Positions 1 through 8,856 of a stretch of 64,000 nt of DNA are shown here, one piece after another. The notes below the pieces were generated by a model. That model did no database searches and was not told where the DNA came from. It was given only the letters and a program-made list of their open reading frames with translations. This DNA is from DAISVY01 sp036826635 (GTDB lineage: Bacteria; Zixibacteria; MSB-5A5; GN15; FEB-12), in contig DAISVY010000001.1 of assembly GCA_036826635.1 (NCBI GenBank), positions 248,001 to 312,000 on the forward strand, written 5' to 3'. A program made the translations under genes and the position numbers. Position 1 is the stretch's first letter; every line of letters starts with the position of its first letter.

Positions 1-2
1 TG

Positions 3-1895
3 GCTTGGATTTACGATGCCGACCGCTACGACGAGGGCTGGGGACGACTGGTCAAGACCGGTGTTATGGGTACCAAGTACCTTGAGACGCCCGATGATGT
101 CGGTATGACCGCTTTCCGTTCCGGGCAGTGGGATTTGCTCCCGGAGGAAGATCCCGGTCGCTATGAGATGATAAACAGCGCCCAGTTCGATGAGTCGACA
201 GAGCCCTACGATCAGTATTATTTGCAATGCACCCGTGGTATTGATCTGGATGCCGGCAAATCGATTCGGGTCGTTTTTGCTCTGATCGCCGGTGAGGACG
301 AGGAAGACTTCATTAATAACGCCCACATGGCCCAGGACCTGTACGATAATTATTTCGTAGGTCCGGAACCTCCGCCCGCGCCGACACTACGGGCTAACGC
401 TCGCGATGAAAAGGTCTACCTGAACTGGAACGACTCGGCCCAGTGCAGCACCGATCCTCTTTCGGGGGTCAACGACTTTGCCGGTTACAAGCTCTATCGT
501 TCCGAGAATCGGGGCGAGACCTGGGGCACGCCGGTATACAACACCGGTAACAGTTGTCAGACGCTGGATTACGAGCCGATTGCCACTTTCGTGGTCAACG
601 ACCCGACCGATCTCATCCCGCGCACCTATATCGATACCGGCCTGATCAACGGTGTCGACTATTGGTATTCTCTGGTGGCTTTCGATACCGGGGCCAGTGA
701 GAACGGGGTGGATGTTCTCCAGAACGGCTGGGGAACTCCCGGTGTTTCGGTAAACACGGTCTCCGCTACGCCTCAGACCGATCCGGCCGGGTTGATCGAT
801 GCCGCCGGAGAAGTAACACATATATATAATGGCGGTGGTCAACCGTCGGTGGGTAACGTTTATCCGACCGTCTTTAACCGGCCTCAACTGGTCGCGGCCG
901 ATTACGAAGTGGTTTTCGAGGATACGCCGGCCGAGACTTACTGGCATTTGATCAACGTTACGACCAACGACACGATTCTGGCCAACCAGACGTTGTCCGA
1001 CGGCGATGCCGATATATACGAAGTCGTCGACGGTCTTCGCGTGGTAGTCAGGAATACCGACCGTGTTCCCAGGTTCATGGGTCAGACGACGGTCGCCGGG
1101 AGTAACACCACCCTGGTGGTCGATGATGCATCCTTCTACGGAGCGGGTGTCGCCTATTTGACCGACGATACCAACAACGTATACGGCGATCAGCATTTCC
1201 GCTCCGATTACGAGTTGCGGTACACCGGAGGAGTAACGCTGGCTCCCGACATTCTCGAGTACTGGTACGGCCCCGGTCCTCTTTCCGCGGTGCCCTTCGA
1301 GTGCTGGAACACGTCGACCGGTGAGCGTGTCTCCCTGGCCGTCTACGATTTCCTCGGGGATGGCGTATGGCAGCCGTACGATCTGTTGATCATCGTCAAT
1401 TATCCCTACGATTCGACCAACGATCTGACCACCCTGGCATTTCCGTTCTATTACAGTTGGATGTTCGGTTTTGACGATCTGGTGTTCGATCCGACAATCG
1501 GCGATGTCTATTCGATAGACGGTCCGCTGATGAACGGTCCGGGTGACGTGTTCGCGTTCTCCGTGCTGGGCGATGACATCAGTGATGCCCGCGCCCGGGC
1601 GGCGCTTAAAGATATCAGAGTAGTCCCCGATCCCTATTACGCCTATGCCAGTCAATGGGAGGTGGATCAGGGTGAATCGGTGCTGCAGTTCCAGAACCTT
1701 CCCGAAGAATGTACCGTGCGTATTTACACTCTGACCGGTGATCTGGTCCGGGTGCTTGAGAATACATCGGGAACCGGTACGGTGGAATGGAATCTGTTGA
1801 CGGAAAGTCAGCGACTTGTGGCATCGGGGATCTACATCTATCACGTGGAATCGAAGTACGGCGACCATCTCGGCCGCTTTGCTGTGGTAAAGTAA
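3..1895 (+). CDS. Secreted protein, C-terminal part, with FlgD/Por-type Ig sorting domain (5' end outside window)
   Basis: The frame is open from the first bases of the window, so this is the C-terminal ~630 residues of a larger exported protein; the first ATG (66) is internal. A fibronectin-III-like stretch (PPAPTLRANARDEKVYLNW) follows at about residues 120-250, then repetitive beta-rich sequence. The last ~85 residues (VRIYTLTGDLVRVL ... SGIYIYHV) look like the FlgD/T9SS type A Ig-like domain that in FCB bacteria directs export and surface attachment. Thirteen bases downstream lies a PorV-like gene, consistent with a client and outer-membrane partner in one operon. The specific function is not recognisable. 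Confidence 0.8.
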   Translation, partial: AWIYDADRYDEGWGRLVKTGVMGTKYLETPDDVGMTAFRSGQWDLLPEEDPGRYEMINSAQFDESTEPYDQYYLQCTRGIDLDAGKSIRVVFALIAGEDEEDFINNAHMAQDLYDNYFVGPEPPPAPTLRANARDEKVYLNWNDSAQCSTDPLSGVNDFAGYKLYRSENRGETWGTPVYNTGNSCQTLDYEPIATFVVNDPTDLIPRTYIDTGLINGVDYWYSLVAFDTGASENGVDVLQNGWGTPGVSVNTVSATPQTDPAGLIDAAGEVTHIYNGGGQPSVGNVYPTVFNRPQLVAADYEVVFEDTPAETYWHLINVTTNDTILANQTLSDGDADIYEVVDGLRVVVRNTDRVPRFMGQTTVAGSNTTLVVDDASFYGAGVAYLTDDTNNVYGDQHFRSDYELRYTGGVTLAPDILEYWYGPGPLSAVPFECWNTSTGERVSLAVYDFLGDGVWQPYDLLIIVNYPYDSTNDLTTLAFPFYYSWMFGFDDLVFDPTIGDVYSIDGPLMNGPGDVFAFSVLGDDISDARARAALKDIRVVPDPYYAYASQWEVDQGESVLQFQNLPEECTVRIYTLTGDLVRVLENTSGTGTVEWNLLTESQRLVASGIYIYHVESKYGDHLGRFAVVK

Positions 1896-1907
1896 CGGAG
1901 GCCCCCC

Positions 1908-2906
1908 GTGAAAAAGCTGCTTATATTCGTAATAATTCTGGGCCTGACCGGTGTCGCCTGGGCTGATCAGGCCAAGGTCGGTTCGGCCGGGGCCCAGTTT
2001 TTGAAGATCGGTGTGGGTTCGAAATATCAGGCTATGGGCGAGGCCTCGGTGGCTGCCGCCAACGATGTCTACGCCATGTACTGGAACCCCGCCGGCTTGG
2101 TCGAAGTGGAGAATTGGGCCATTGGTTTTACCAATGTCAATTATCTGCTCGACATTGATCTGAATTATGTCGGTATGGCTAAATACTTCGAGGATGTCGG
2201 TACTTTCGGTGCCTCGGTCACTGTTCTTTCGGCCGGGGATCAGGAGATAACGACGATCGAGGAACAGGATGGTACCGGTGCGACGTATGAGGTAACATCG
2301 TACGCCATCGGACTGTCTTATGCCCGTCAGTTGACTAACCGCTTCGCTTTCGGCGGTACCGTTAAGTACGTCGGGGAGAAGATCGGCGAGGTCGATTCGC
2401 GTGGTGTCGCTTTCGATTTCGGGACCCTTCTTTACAGTGGTTTCCAGTCATTGCGAGTGGGTATGTCCATAACCAATATGGGCTCCGATATGAAGTTTAC
2501 CGGCAATGCCCTGAGAGTCGCCTACGATGATCGGGAAGGAGAAAACGTCAATTCGCCCATCGAGGCCGAGTTGACCACCAATCCGTACCATCTGCCGCTT
2601 GCTTTCCGGGTTGGTGTGGCTTACGACGTTGAGTTCGGTCCCAAGTCGATGGTGACCTTGTCCAGCGAGTTCAAGCATCCCAACGATAACGAGCAAAAAG
2701 GCTCACTGGGCGCCGAGTTCAGCTATGCCGAGCAGTTCTTCCTGCGCGGCGGTTACAAGATCAATTACGACGAGGAGACTTTTTCCCTCGGCGGTGGTCT
2801 GGTGACTAAGTTGACCGGTGATACGAAACTGTTTGTTGATTACGCCTGGCAGGATTTCGGCCGTCTGGAATCGACCCAGCGTTTCTCCGTCGGATTTACG
2901 TTCTAA
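1908..2906 (+). CDS. PorV/PorQ-family outer-membrane protein
   Basis: A 332-residue protein with a signal peptide (MKKLLIFVIILGLTGVAWA) and the family hallmark near the N-terminus: GSKYQAMGEASVAAANDVYAMYWNPAG, here split as a glycine/alanine turn and a WNPAGL motif. The rest is alternating beta strands ending in a terminal aromatic (GFTF), as expected of a FadL-like barrel. PorV proteins are outer-membrane components associated with C-terminal-domain cargo in type IX secretion. The GTG start is chosen because GGAGG sits six bases upstream. It follows the FlgD-domain gene closely and is closed by a strong terminator. Confidence 0.85.
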   Translation: MKKLLIFVIILGLTGVAWADQAKVGSAGAQFLKIGVGSKYQAMGEASVAAANDVYAMYWNPAGLVEVENWAIGFTNVNYLLDIDLNYVGMAKYFEDVGTFGASVTVLSAGDQEITTIEEQDGTGATYEVTSYAIGLSYARQLTNRFAFGGTVKYVGEKIGEVDSRGVAFDFGTLLYSGFQSLRVGMSITNMGSDMKFTGNALRVAYDDREGENVNSPIEAELTTNPYHLPLAFRVGVAYDVEFGPKSMVTLSSEFKHPNDNEQKGSLGAEFSYAEQFFLRGGYKINYDEETFSLGGGLVTKLTGDTKLFVDYAWQDFGRLESTQRFSVGFTF

Positions 2907-2928
2907 GCTGTGATTCAGGCAAAGAAGA

Positions 2929-2957
2929 AGCCCCGCTACGGCGGGGCTCTTTTTTGC
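2929..2957 (+). terminator. Rho-independent terminator
   Basis: Perfect 8-bp stem AGCCCCGC/GCGGGGCT with a TACG tetraloop, followed by CTTTTTTG, 22 bases after the PorV-like stop codon. Confidence 0.9.
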
Positions 2958-2994
2958 GTAACCGGACTGGACAGACCGGATAAAAGAACGTATT

Positions 2995-3022
2995 TTGGAT
3001 CGCATTGTTTAAGTGGGATAAT
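2995..3022 (+). promoter_or_regulatory. Possible sigma70 promoter giving a near-leaderless mRNA
   Basis: TTGGAT (2995-3000), 16-base spacer, GATAAT (3017-3022). The ATG of the next gene is at 3028, so transcription would begin at or beside the start codon. The -35 box is weak; the -10 box is good. No Shine-Dalgarno sequence is visible. Confidence 0.45.
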
Positions 3023-3027
3023 CGGTT

Positions 3028-4620
3028 ATGCGGAAACTTACCCTGATTTTCAGTACAGTTCTTCTCTTTACTCTGGCGGGATCGGTTGACGTTTTTGGTC
3101 AGATCGGACAAACCGCCGGACTGCAGACTATCAACCAGTATTTTGATCTTCTTGAGGTCGGTAACATCGAAATCGCCGCCGACATGTGGGCCCCGGAGGT
3201 CCTTGAGCGTTCGAAGCGTTTCGACATCGTGTATACCGGTATTCCCCTCAAGGTGGATTGCTCCTCGCCCATCATGCGTGACCTTGAACTCATGCGTCAT
3301 CATCTGCAGCCGCCCATACGTAATTACGAAATTATGCCGGGTGACAATTGGTCCAGGTTACAGTATTCGCGTGTTGTCAGGGGAAAAGAGATTGAATACT
3401 ATTATTGGGCTCAGAGACGCGGTGACTGGTTCTGGCTGAGCTTTCCTCAGGAGTATTACTGTGCCGACTGGCCGGTTGTCGAAAGCAAGTATTTCCGTAT
3501 CCATGCTCACCCCGATGTGGTCAAATATCTCAATCCGGCGGTGTTGAAAGAGTCCGACCGTTTTATAGAAGCAATGGTCGATACGCTGGATATTCCCGGA
3601 TCGAAACGGAAACAGATCGAGCAACAGAAGATAGAGTATTTTTATTGTCCTTCGGACCAGCTCGTCGATTCCATCACCGGCTCTCGGGATATCGGTATGC
3701 TGGATCCGGCCACCAACGATATAATCTCGTCGGTTTTTCCGTACTTTCACGAACTGGTGAGGTTGCTGGTCAATATCAAACTCGAAGAAATTCCCCTTTA
3801 CACGATACCTGTAATGCAGGAAGGTATGGCCGTACGCTACGGCGGTCAGTGGGGTAAGAGTCCGTCGGTTCTGATTAACCTGGCTGTCTTCTTGTACAAA
3901 GAAGAACTGGTGACTATCGATTCCATCCTGACGATGAAGAGTTTCAACAGTGATGCCAGCATGGATATCGTTTATCCGGTTGCCGGAGTGTTTTGCGCTT
4001 ACCTTGTTGACGAAATGGGTTTGGATCGGGTATTCGATCTTTACCGCGATCTGTCCGGTCCGTACGATTCCCTGGCCGCCATGAGTGCCGAGAACGTTCA
4101 GGCGAAGATCCTCGCTCACACCGGGCATGCCGACTGGGAAGCCCTGATGTGCGCCTTTGATGTATACCTCCATGACCGTCTGGATCGTCACGCTGCCGCT
4201 TTGCCCGGGAGGGTGGAGAACGGCAAGGTTATTCTTCAGGGGGATGGTTTCACCGTCACGGAGTCCGCCGACTGGGTTGGGTTCGAGTTTGCCCCCGGTT
4301 TCTCCGTGGGACCGGCGCATGGCAACTTGCTTTTCGCCCCTCGGGAGGATCTGGCGGGCCATGTTTCTTCGTTGTTTGAGGAGCAATACGCCGAGCGTGT
4401 GGACATGATGAGTTTCCGTTTTGGGGTCCGTTATGACCAGTATGAGGCGGGGCTTTACGATTATGCCACCAACCAGCTTCTGGCCAAATATATCTGGGGA
4501 ATTTCGCCATCCGAAGACTATTTCGTGATGGGAGAAAACCGGGTGTCGGTTAAATTCAGGAAGTCGTTGTTCGAAGGGCACTTGCCCCGCCCGGATGGGT
4601 ACAAGCGCCTGTCCAACTGA
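3028..4620 (+). CDS. Secreted protein resembling peptidase-MA-like gluzincins, with degenerate HExxH
   Basis: A 530-residue protein with an N-terminal signal peptide (MRKLTLIFSTVLLFTLAG). At residues ~239-270 it has YFHELVRLLVNI followed by MQEGMAVRYGG, the layout of a gluzincin (HExxH, then a downstream Glu in an EGxA helix). The second zinc histidine is Arg245 (HELVR), so metal binding is doubtful and the protein may be a non-catalytic homologue. The C-terminal ~150 residues are beta-rich and unrecognised. It is separated from the gene before by a terminator and may have its own promoter. The family call is tentative. Confidence 0.65.
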   Translation: MRKLTLIFSTVLLFTLAGSVDVFGQIGQTAGLQTINQYFDLLEVGNIEIAADMWAPEVLERSKRFDIVYTGIPLKVDCSSPIMRDLELMRHHLQPPIRNYEIMPGDNWSRLQYSRVVRGKEIEYYYWAQRRGDWFWLSFPQEYYCADWPVVESKYFRIHAHPDVVKYLNPAVLKESDRFIEAMVDTLDIPGSKRKQIEQQKIEYFYCPSDQLVDSITGSRDIGMLDPATNDIISSVFPYFHELVRLLVNIKLEEIPLYTIPVMQEGMAVRYGGQWGKSPSVLINLAVFLYKEELVTIDSILTMKSFNSDASMDIVYPVAGVFCAYLVDEMGLDRVFDLYRDLSGPYDSLAAMSAENVQAKILAHTGHADWEALMCAFDVYLHDRLDRHAAALPGRVENGKVILQGDGFTVTESADWVGFEFAPGFSVGPAHGNLLFAPREDLAGHVSSLFEEQYAERVDMMSFRFGVRYDQYEAGLYDYATNQLLAKYIWGISPSEDYFVMGENRVSVKFRKSLFEGHLPRPDGYKRLSN

Positions 4621-4649
4621 CAACCGGATGATATCCGGATCAGGGCTCC

Positions 4650-5705
4650 ATGGATACACTTACTGCCGTCATATTTCTTTTTCTGGCGGTCATCCTGGCG
4701 GTCTTGGTCTGGGTGGCTTTGCTCCTGCGCCGCGGCAGGTCGGACCGGGGCGAACGACTTGAAGCGGCTGTCGAGCTTCTTAAGGCGGAGTTGCTCGGCC
4801 GGCAGTCCGAATCGATTCTTGCCCTGCGAGCTTCACTTGACGATGCCAACAAGATCATAAACGACCGCTTGGCCGAGGGTACAACCAGCCTCGACCGGCG
4901 CATGGCCGTGCTGGGCGAGATAGAAAACCATCTCGGGCGTCTGTCGACTCAGGCAACCAATATCGAAACCCTGGGCAGGAATATCCAGTCGCTGTCCGAC
5001 CTGCTTCGTCCCCCCAAACTTCGCGGCAGCGTGGGGGAGTTGTTTCTCGAAAATCTCCTGGCGCAAATCCTGCCTCGAAAACTGTATGAAATCCAGTATC
5101 GTTTTTCCACCGGCGTGCGGGTAGATGCTGTCGTTCGGCTGGGTGATATGCTGTTGCCCATCGACGCCAAATTTCCTCTGGAATCTTTCGAACGTCTCCG
5201 CCGCGAGCCGGGGAATCCTTCGTTGCAGAAAGAGTTCGCGCGGACTTTGCGCAAACATGTTGACGATATCGCATCGAAATATATCCGCCCTGCGGAAAAC
5301 ACCACTCCTTTCGCCATTATGTACATCCCCGCGGAAGCCGTGTACCATCAGTTGGTCACTCAGGCTGATCAGGACGGGTTCGACTATGCTCTGTCCCGAC
5401 GGATAATTCCCAGCTCGCCCGGGCATTTGTATGCTTTTCTTTCTTCTCTGACGGTAATCCACGCCGAACTGACACTGGCCGGGGGCGAACTGGCCCGGGA
5501 TGCCCGCGAGATGACAGCCAGAATAGATCAACTTGTGGAAACAACGGAACGACTGACGAAGTTTCATACACGTATGGAAGGTTCTCTTCGGAGTCTTTCG
5601 GCCGCTTTTGATCACGCCAGAAAAAGCGTGAGTGAACTGCGCGGGCAACTGGCCGGAATTCGCGCGCCTTATGTTGACGATGCGGAATCGATGAACGAAG
5701 AATGA
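4650..5705 (+). CDS. rmuC: DNA recombination protein RmuC family
   Basis: A 351-residue protein with an N-terminal membrane segment (residues 4-25), a coiled-coil stretch, and then the RmuC nuclease-like core. The core contains PPKLRGSVGELFLENLLAQILP, split here as the RGSxGE motif, the strand VDAVVRLGDMLLPIDAKFP, and IMYIPAEAVY. RmuC limits inversions and other rearrangements at short repeats, probably as a membrane-attached nuclease of the PD-(D/E)XK fold. The ATG at 4650 has only a weak ribosome site, but no better start lies nearby. Length is slightly short of E. coli RmuC, as is common outside Proteobacteria. Confidence 0.92.
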   Translation: MDTLTAVIFLFLAVILAVLVWVALLLRRGRSDRGERLEAAVELLKAELLGRQSESILALRASLDDANKIINDRLAEGTTSLDRRMAVLGEIENHLGRLSTQATNIETLGRNIQSLSDLLRPPKLRGSVGELFLENLLAQILPRKLYEIQYRFSTGVRVDAVVRLGDMLLPIDAKFPLESFERLRREPGNPSLQKEFARTLRKHVDDIASKYIRPAENTTPFAIMYIPAEAVYHQLVTQADQDGFDYALSRRIIPSSPGHLYAFLSSLTVIHAELTLAGGELARDAREMTARIDQLVETTERLTKFHTRMEGSLRSLSAAFDHARKSVSELRGQLAGIRAPYVDDAESMNEE

Positions 5706-5733
5706 CCCTCAACCCGGTGAGGCGATTAAGATC

Positions 5734-5979
5734 ATGTCAGTCGTGTATAGCGCCGGGCTGCGCCAGCGTTCGGTGTATGGCCTCACCGGAACTATCAAGC
5801 TCAACGTGACCATCCGCGAATTGATGTATCGCAAAGGTCAGGTGATCCGTCAGGAACTTGACATTATTCAGCAGAACATGGCCCGGCACCAGATAACCGT
5901 TTTCAATTATCCTACTCTGGGTGAAGCATACAAAGTAGCCGCTCACGACGGTTTCACGCGGCTTGAACATCGAATATAG
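5734..5979 (+). CDS. Small hypothetical protein (81 aa)
   Basis: An 81-residue reading frame, 28 bases after rmuC and co-directional, convergent with recR. I do not recognise it. It is basic and mixed alpha/beta, without signal peptide, membrane helix or cysteines. GGTGAGG lies 11 bases upstream of the ATG, a rather distant ribosome site. Its length and position at the end of the rmuC transcript make it plausible, but coding status rests on the open frame only. Confidence 0.5.
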   Translation: MSVVYSAGLRQRSVYGLTGTIKLNVTIRELMYRKGQVIRQELDIIQQNMARHQITVFNYPTLGEAYKVAAHDGFTRLEHRI

Positions 5980-6017
5980 AAACTGGCGGATTCGAGACCG
6001 TATCTTGTCGGACCGTT

Positions 6018-6614
6018 TCAGATTTCCTGGCGGCCGTCGAGCGCCCGTGAGAGAGTGACGGCGTCGGCGTATTCCAGATCGGAGCCAACCGGCAAACCGC
6101 GGGCAATTCGTGTTACTTTGGGCCCCAGTGGTTTTATCAGGCGCGAAAGGTACTGCGCTGTTGCCTCGCCTTCGACATTGGGATTAGTTGCGATAATCAC
6201 CTCGCGGACATCGTCGGTCAGGCGTTCCAGCAAAGACTTTATTTTGAGATCGTCCGGGCCGATGCCGTCGAGAGGGGAGAGCCGCCCGCCCAGAACGTGG
6301 AAGAGCACGTCGAATCCCTCCACCTTGTCCAGAGCCGCGGCATCCATGGCCTCTTCCACCACGCAGATAACGTCCCGTCGTCGGTCGGGGTCGCGGCAGA
6401 TGGCGCACGGGTCGGTTTCGGAGATATTGTTGCAGGTCGAACAGAAACGAACCTTGTCCTTGACTTCGTTGATGAGATCAGCCAGTTCTCTGGCTTCCTG
6501 ATCGGGCATTTTCAGGATATGAAAAGCCAGACGGGTGGCTGATTTGCGACCGATCCCCGGGAGTCGCGATAACCAGTTGACGAGACGGTCGACGGAACCG
6601 GCAGAAGTAAACAC
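6018..6614 (-). CDS. recR: Recombination mediator protein RecR
   Basis: A 198-residue protein, the usual RecR length. It shows the N-terminal helix-hairpin-helix (LSRLPGIGRKSATRLAFHIL), the four-cysteine zinc finger CSTCNNISETDPCAIC (residues ~58-73), and a Toprim domain (ICVVEEAMD ... ATNPNVEGEATAQYL). With RecF and RecO it loads RecA at single-stranded gaps. The start is GTG at 6614, preceded by GGAGA seven bases upstream. It is the last gene of the recognised dnaX-ybaB-recR order. Confidence 0.97.
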   Translation of the reverse strand: MFTSAGSVDRLVNWLSRLPGIGRKSATRLAFHILKMPDQEARELADLINEVKDKVRFCSTCNNISETDPCAICRDPDRRRDVICVVEEAMDAAALDKVEGFDVLFHVLGGRLSPLDGIGPDDLKIKSLLERLTDDVREVIIATNPNVEGEATAQYLSRLIKPLGPKVTRIARGLPVGSDLEYADAVTLSRALDGRQEI

Positions 6615-6628
6615 GCGGTTTTCTCCGT

Positions 6629-6955
6629 CTAAAAGGGCAGGTTCAGTCCGGGAATGTTCAGGCCACCGGTCAGACCGGACATCTGTTCCTGTTGCAGTTC
6701 CTGAACTTTTTCTCTGGCCTGGTTAACCGCCGCCACGATCAGATCCTGAAGCATTTCAACATCGTCTTTGTCCACTACCTCGGGATCAATCTCAATGGAG
6801 ATGATGTCGTTCCTGCCATTGGCCACGACTTTGACCATCCCGCCACCGGCGGTTGCTTCGACCTTGGCATTCTCGAGTTCGGCCTGCATTTGCTCCATCT
6901 TGGCCTGCATTTGCTGTACCTGTTTCATCATGTTGCCAAGTCCGCCCTTGCTCAT
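6629..6955 (-). CDS. ybaB: YbaB/EbfC family nucleoid-associated protein
   Basis: A 108-residue protein with the typical N-terminal glycine/methionine-rich segment (GGLGNMMKQVQQMQAKMEQM), a central coiled helix, the conserved VKVVANGRNDIISIEIDPE strand region, and a C-terminal glycine-rich tail (GLTGGLNIPGLNLPF). The family binds DNA as a dimer. AGGAG lies seven bases upstream of the ATG. It sits between dnaX and recR, a very widespread arrangement. Confidence 0.95.
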   Translation of the reverse strand: MSKGGLGNMMKQVQQMQAKMEQMQAELENAKVEATAGGGMVKVVANGRNDIISIEIDPEVVDKDDVEMLQDLIVAAVNQAREKVQELQQEQMSGLTGGLNIPGLNLPF

Positions 6956-6987
6956 ACGTCTACTCCTGTTAGTGCTTGCGTTATTGT

Positions 6988-8667
6988 CTAATCTTCGGCC
7001 TTCTTGATCCCGATTATTTCACCGTCGACCTTATCCAGCAGGCTTCGCAGCCGGGGGGAATGCTCTATCAGTTCCTTAGGATCGATCTGAGAGCGATTCC
7101 GTTTGTTCTCGCCGATCGCGGGGTCTTCTTTCTGCTTGTCGATGTCAAACTGTACCGACAAACTTACCTTAAAGAACTCCCGAAGAGCCTGAATTATAAT
7201 TTTCAGGTTTTCGGGTTTACGTACCAACTCCAGCGACGTATCGGCCGACGCCGAGAAATACAACTGAAGTTGATTATCGGTCAGAGAGCGAAGTTCCGCC
7301 ATTCTGATTTGGGAGGCCAGCATAGGGCTGGTCTTCTTCAAATGCGTCAGGAAACTGTCCCATTGGTTCTGGACCTGCGGGAGATTTATCGCCCGGCTGC
7401 TGATCGGACCGCTCGGTTTGTCCGCCGTCGAGGTTGGGGGAGCGGGTCGGGCGGTCGACGTACCGTTGAACATATCCGGTTCTCTTCTCGGTACGGTCGG
7501 GTCCGTGGTCGGTTCGCCGCCGGGGCTGCCGGCCGGTTGTCCGCCCATACGGGCCAGTATTTCTTCGAACCGAACAGTCGATTCCATCTCGGCCATTTTA
7601 ACCGCCGCTGTTTCCAGCAGCAGCCGTTCGTTGAGGCCCGATTTCAAGTCGGTGTGTAAATCGCTCACCGTCTTTATCATTCGAAGGATATCGCCGACCG
7701 AGAAGAACCCCGCCTGTTTTTTGTACTCCTCGATTTCCGAGGCGTCCAGATCGAGCAGTTCGCCCGCCTGGGGGGCCGACAGCAGTATCATAAGCGAGCG
7801 CAGGTGATCCAGCAGTTCCAGCACGAAATCGTTTACTTCCACGCCGCTGTCGAAAAGCCCCTTGATTAATTCGAGGACCTTTCGCCGATCCGAGGCCGCC
7901 ACGGCTTCGATGAAATCGAAAAGAAACCGCCGGTCAACCAGCCCCAGGGCATTGACCACATCCGCTTCGGTTATACGATCACCGGCGAAGGCCGCAATCT
8001 GATCCAGCAGAGAGAGCGAATCGCGCACCGATCCGTCGGCTTTTCGGGCCAGTAGTTTCAGCGCGGAGTCTTCTATTTCGAAACCCTCATTGCCGGCTAC
8101 ATAGCGGAGATGTTCTCTCAAATCTTCCGTGCCTACCCGACGGAAATCGAACCGCTGAGTTCGGGAGAGAATTGTTTCGGGTACTTTGAGCGGATCGGTG
8201 GTGGCGAATATGAAAATCACATGTTCCGGCGGTTCTTCCAGAGTTTTCAGCAGGGCGTCAAACGCCGAGCCGGAAAGTCGGTGTACTTCGTCGATAATGT
8301 ATATTCGCTTTTTCCCCGATGTCGGCAGGTAACGCACGTTTTCCCGCAGAGTCCGGATATCGTCCACCCCGGTGTTGGAAGCTGCGTCGATCTCCAGTAC
8401 GTCCAAAGAAGAGCCGTTGGTTATTTCGACACAAGCGGGGCATTTCCCGCACGGCTTATCGGTCGGTCCCTCGATGCAGTTAACGCACTTGGCCAGAAGC
8501 CGGGCAATACTGGTCTTGCCGGTGCCTCGCGGTCCGCAGAACAGGTAACCGGAGGCAATGCGGTCGTTCCTGAGCGCGTTTTGCAGGGTACGGGTAACGT
8601 GCTCCTGCGCTACCACATCCTCGAAGCATTGCGGGCGGTATTTTCGGGCAAAAACGAGATAGCTCAT
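6988..8667 (-). CDS. dnaX: DNA polymerase III subunit gamma/tau
   Basis: Clamp-loader ATPase of 559 residues. MSYLVFARKYRPQCFEDV is the classic DnaX N-terminus and fixes the start at 8667; the frame extends 30 codons upstream but that stretch lacks conservation. Walker A (FCGPRGTGKTSIARLLAK), a four-cysteine zinc finger (CVNC ... CGKC ... C), Walker B (YIIDEVHRLS) and sensor 1 (IFIFATTDP) are all present, followed by domain III and a proline-rich linker to a tau-like C-terminus. A shorter gamma form by frameshifting or proteolysis cannot be judged from sequence. First gene of the dnaX-ybaB-recR operon. Confidence 0.96.
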   Translation of the reverse strand: MSYLVFARKYRPQCFEDVVAQEHVTRTLQNALRNDRIASGYLFCGPRGTGKTSIARLLAKCVNCIEGPTDKPCGKCPACVEITNGSSLDVLEIDAASNTGVDDIRTLRENVRYLPTSGKKRIYIIDEVHRLSGSAFDALLKTLEEPPEHVIFIFATTDPLKVPETILSRTQRFDFRRVGTEDLREHLRYVAGNEGFEIEDSALKLLARKADGSVRDSLSLLDQIAAFAGDRITEADVVNALGLVDRRFLFDFIEAVAASDRRKVLELIKGLFDSGVEVNDFVLELLDHLRSLMILLSAPQAGELLDLDASEIEEYKKQAGFFSVGDILRMIKTVSDLHTDLKSGLNERLLLETAAVKMAEMESTVRFEEILARMGGQPAGSPGGEPTTDPTVPRREPDMFNGTSTARPAPPTSTADKPSGPISSRAINLPQVQNQWDSFLTHLKKTSPMLASQIRMAELRSLTDNQLQLYFSASADTSLELVRKPENLKIIIQALREFFKVSLSVQFDIDKQKEDPAIGENKRNRSQIDPKELIEHSPRLRSLLDKVDGEIIGIKKAED

Positions 8668-8856
8668 AGCTTCCGAATATAAGTAACACGGCCGGTTGAC
8701 GGAACCGGATTCTGTTCCGTTCGTATTGTAAATACGGCCCGTTTGGCCTTCTGGCAATACCTTTTGCCATCACCGGGCAAACTTAGTTGACATTTATCGG
8801 GTTAATCTCGTCTCTAAGGTGAGGATCCACCGGGTGATTGTAGCTTGGGGAGTTCA

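Noticed and set aside
387..1868. A 493-codon minus-strand open frame opposite the first secreted protein
   Set aside because: It mirrors a coding gene with signal domains on the plus strand, has no family motifs and no ribosome site; a by-product of GC-rich codon structure.
3358..4659. A 433-codon minus-strand open frame
   Set aside because: Antisense to a gene with a clear signal peptide; composition is a shadow of the plus strand.
8787..8792. TTGACA upstream of the first outer-membrane barrel gene, as a promoter
   Set aside because: No acceptable -10 box at 16-18 bases; the gene's promoter was not identified.
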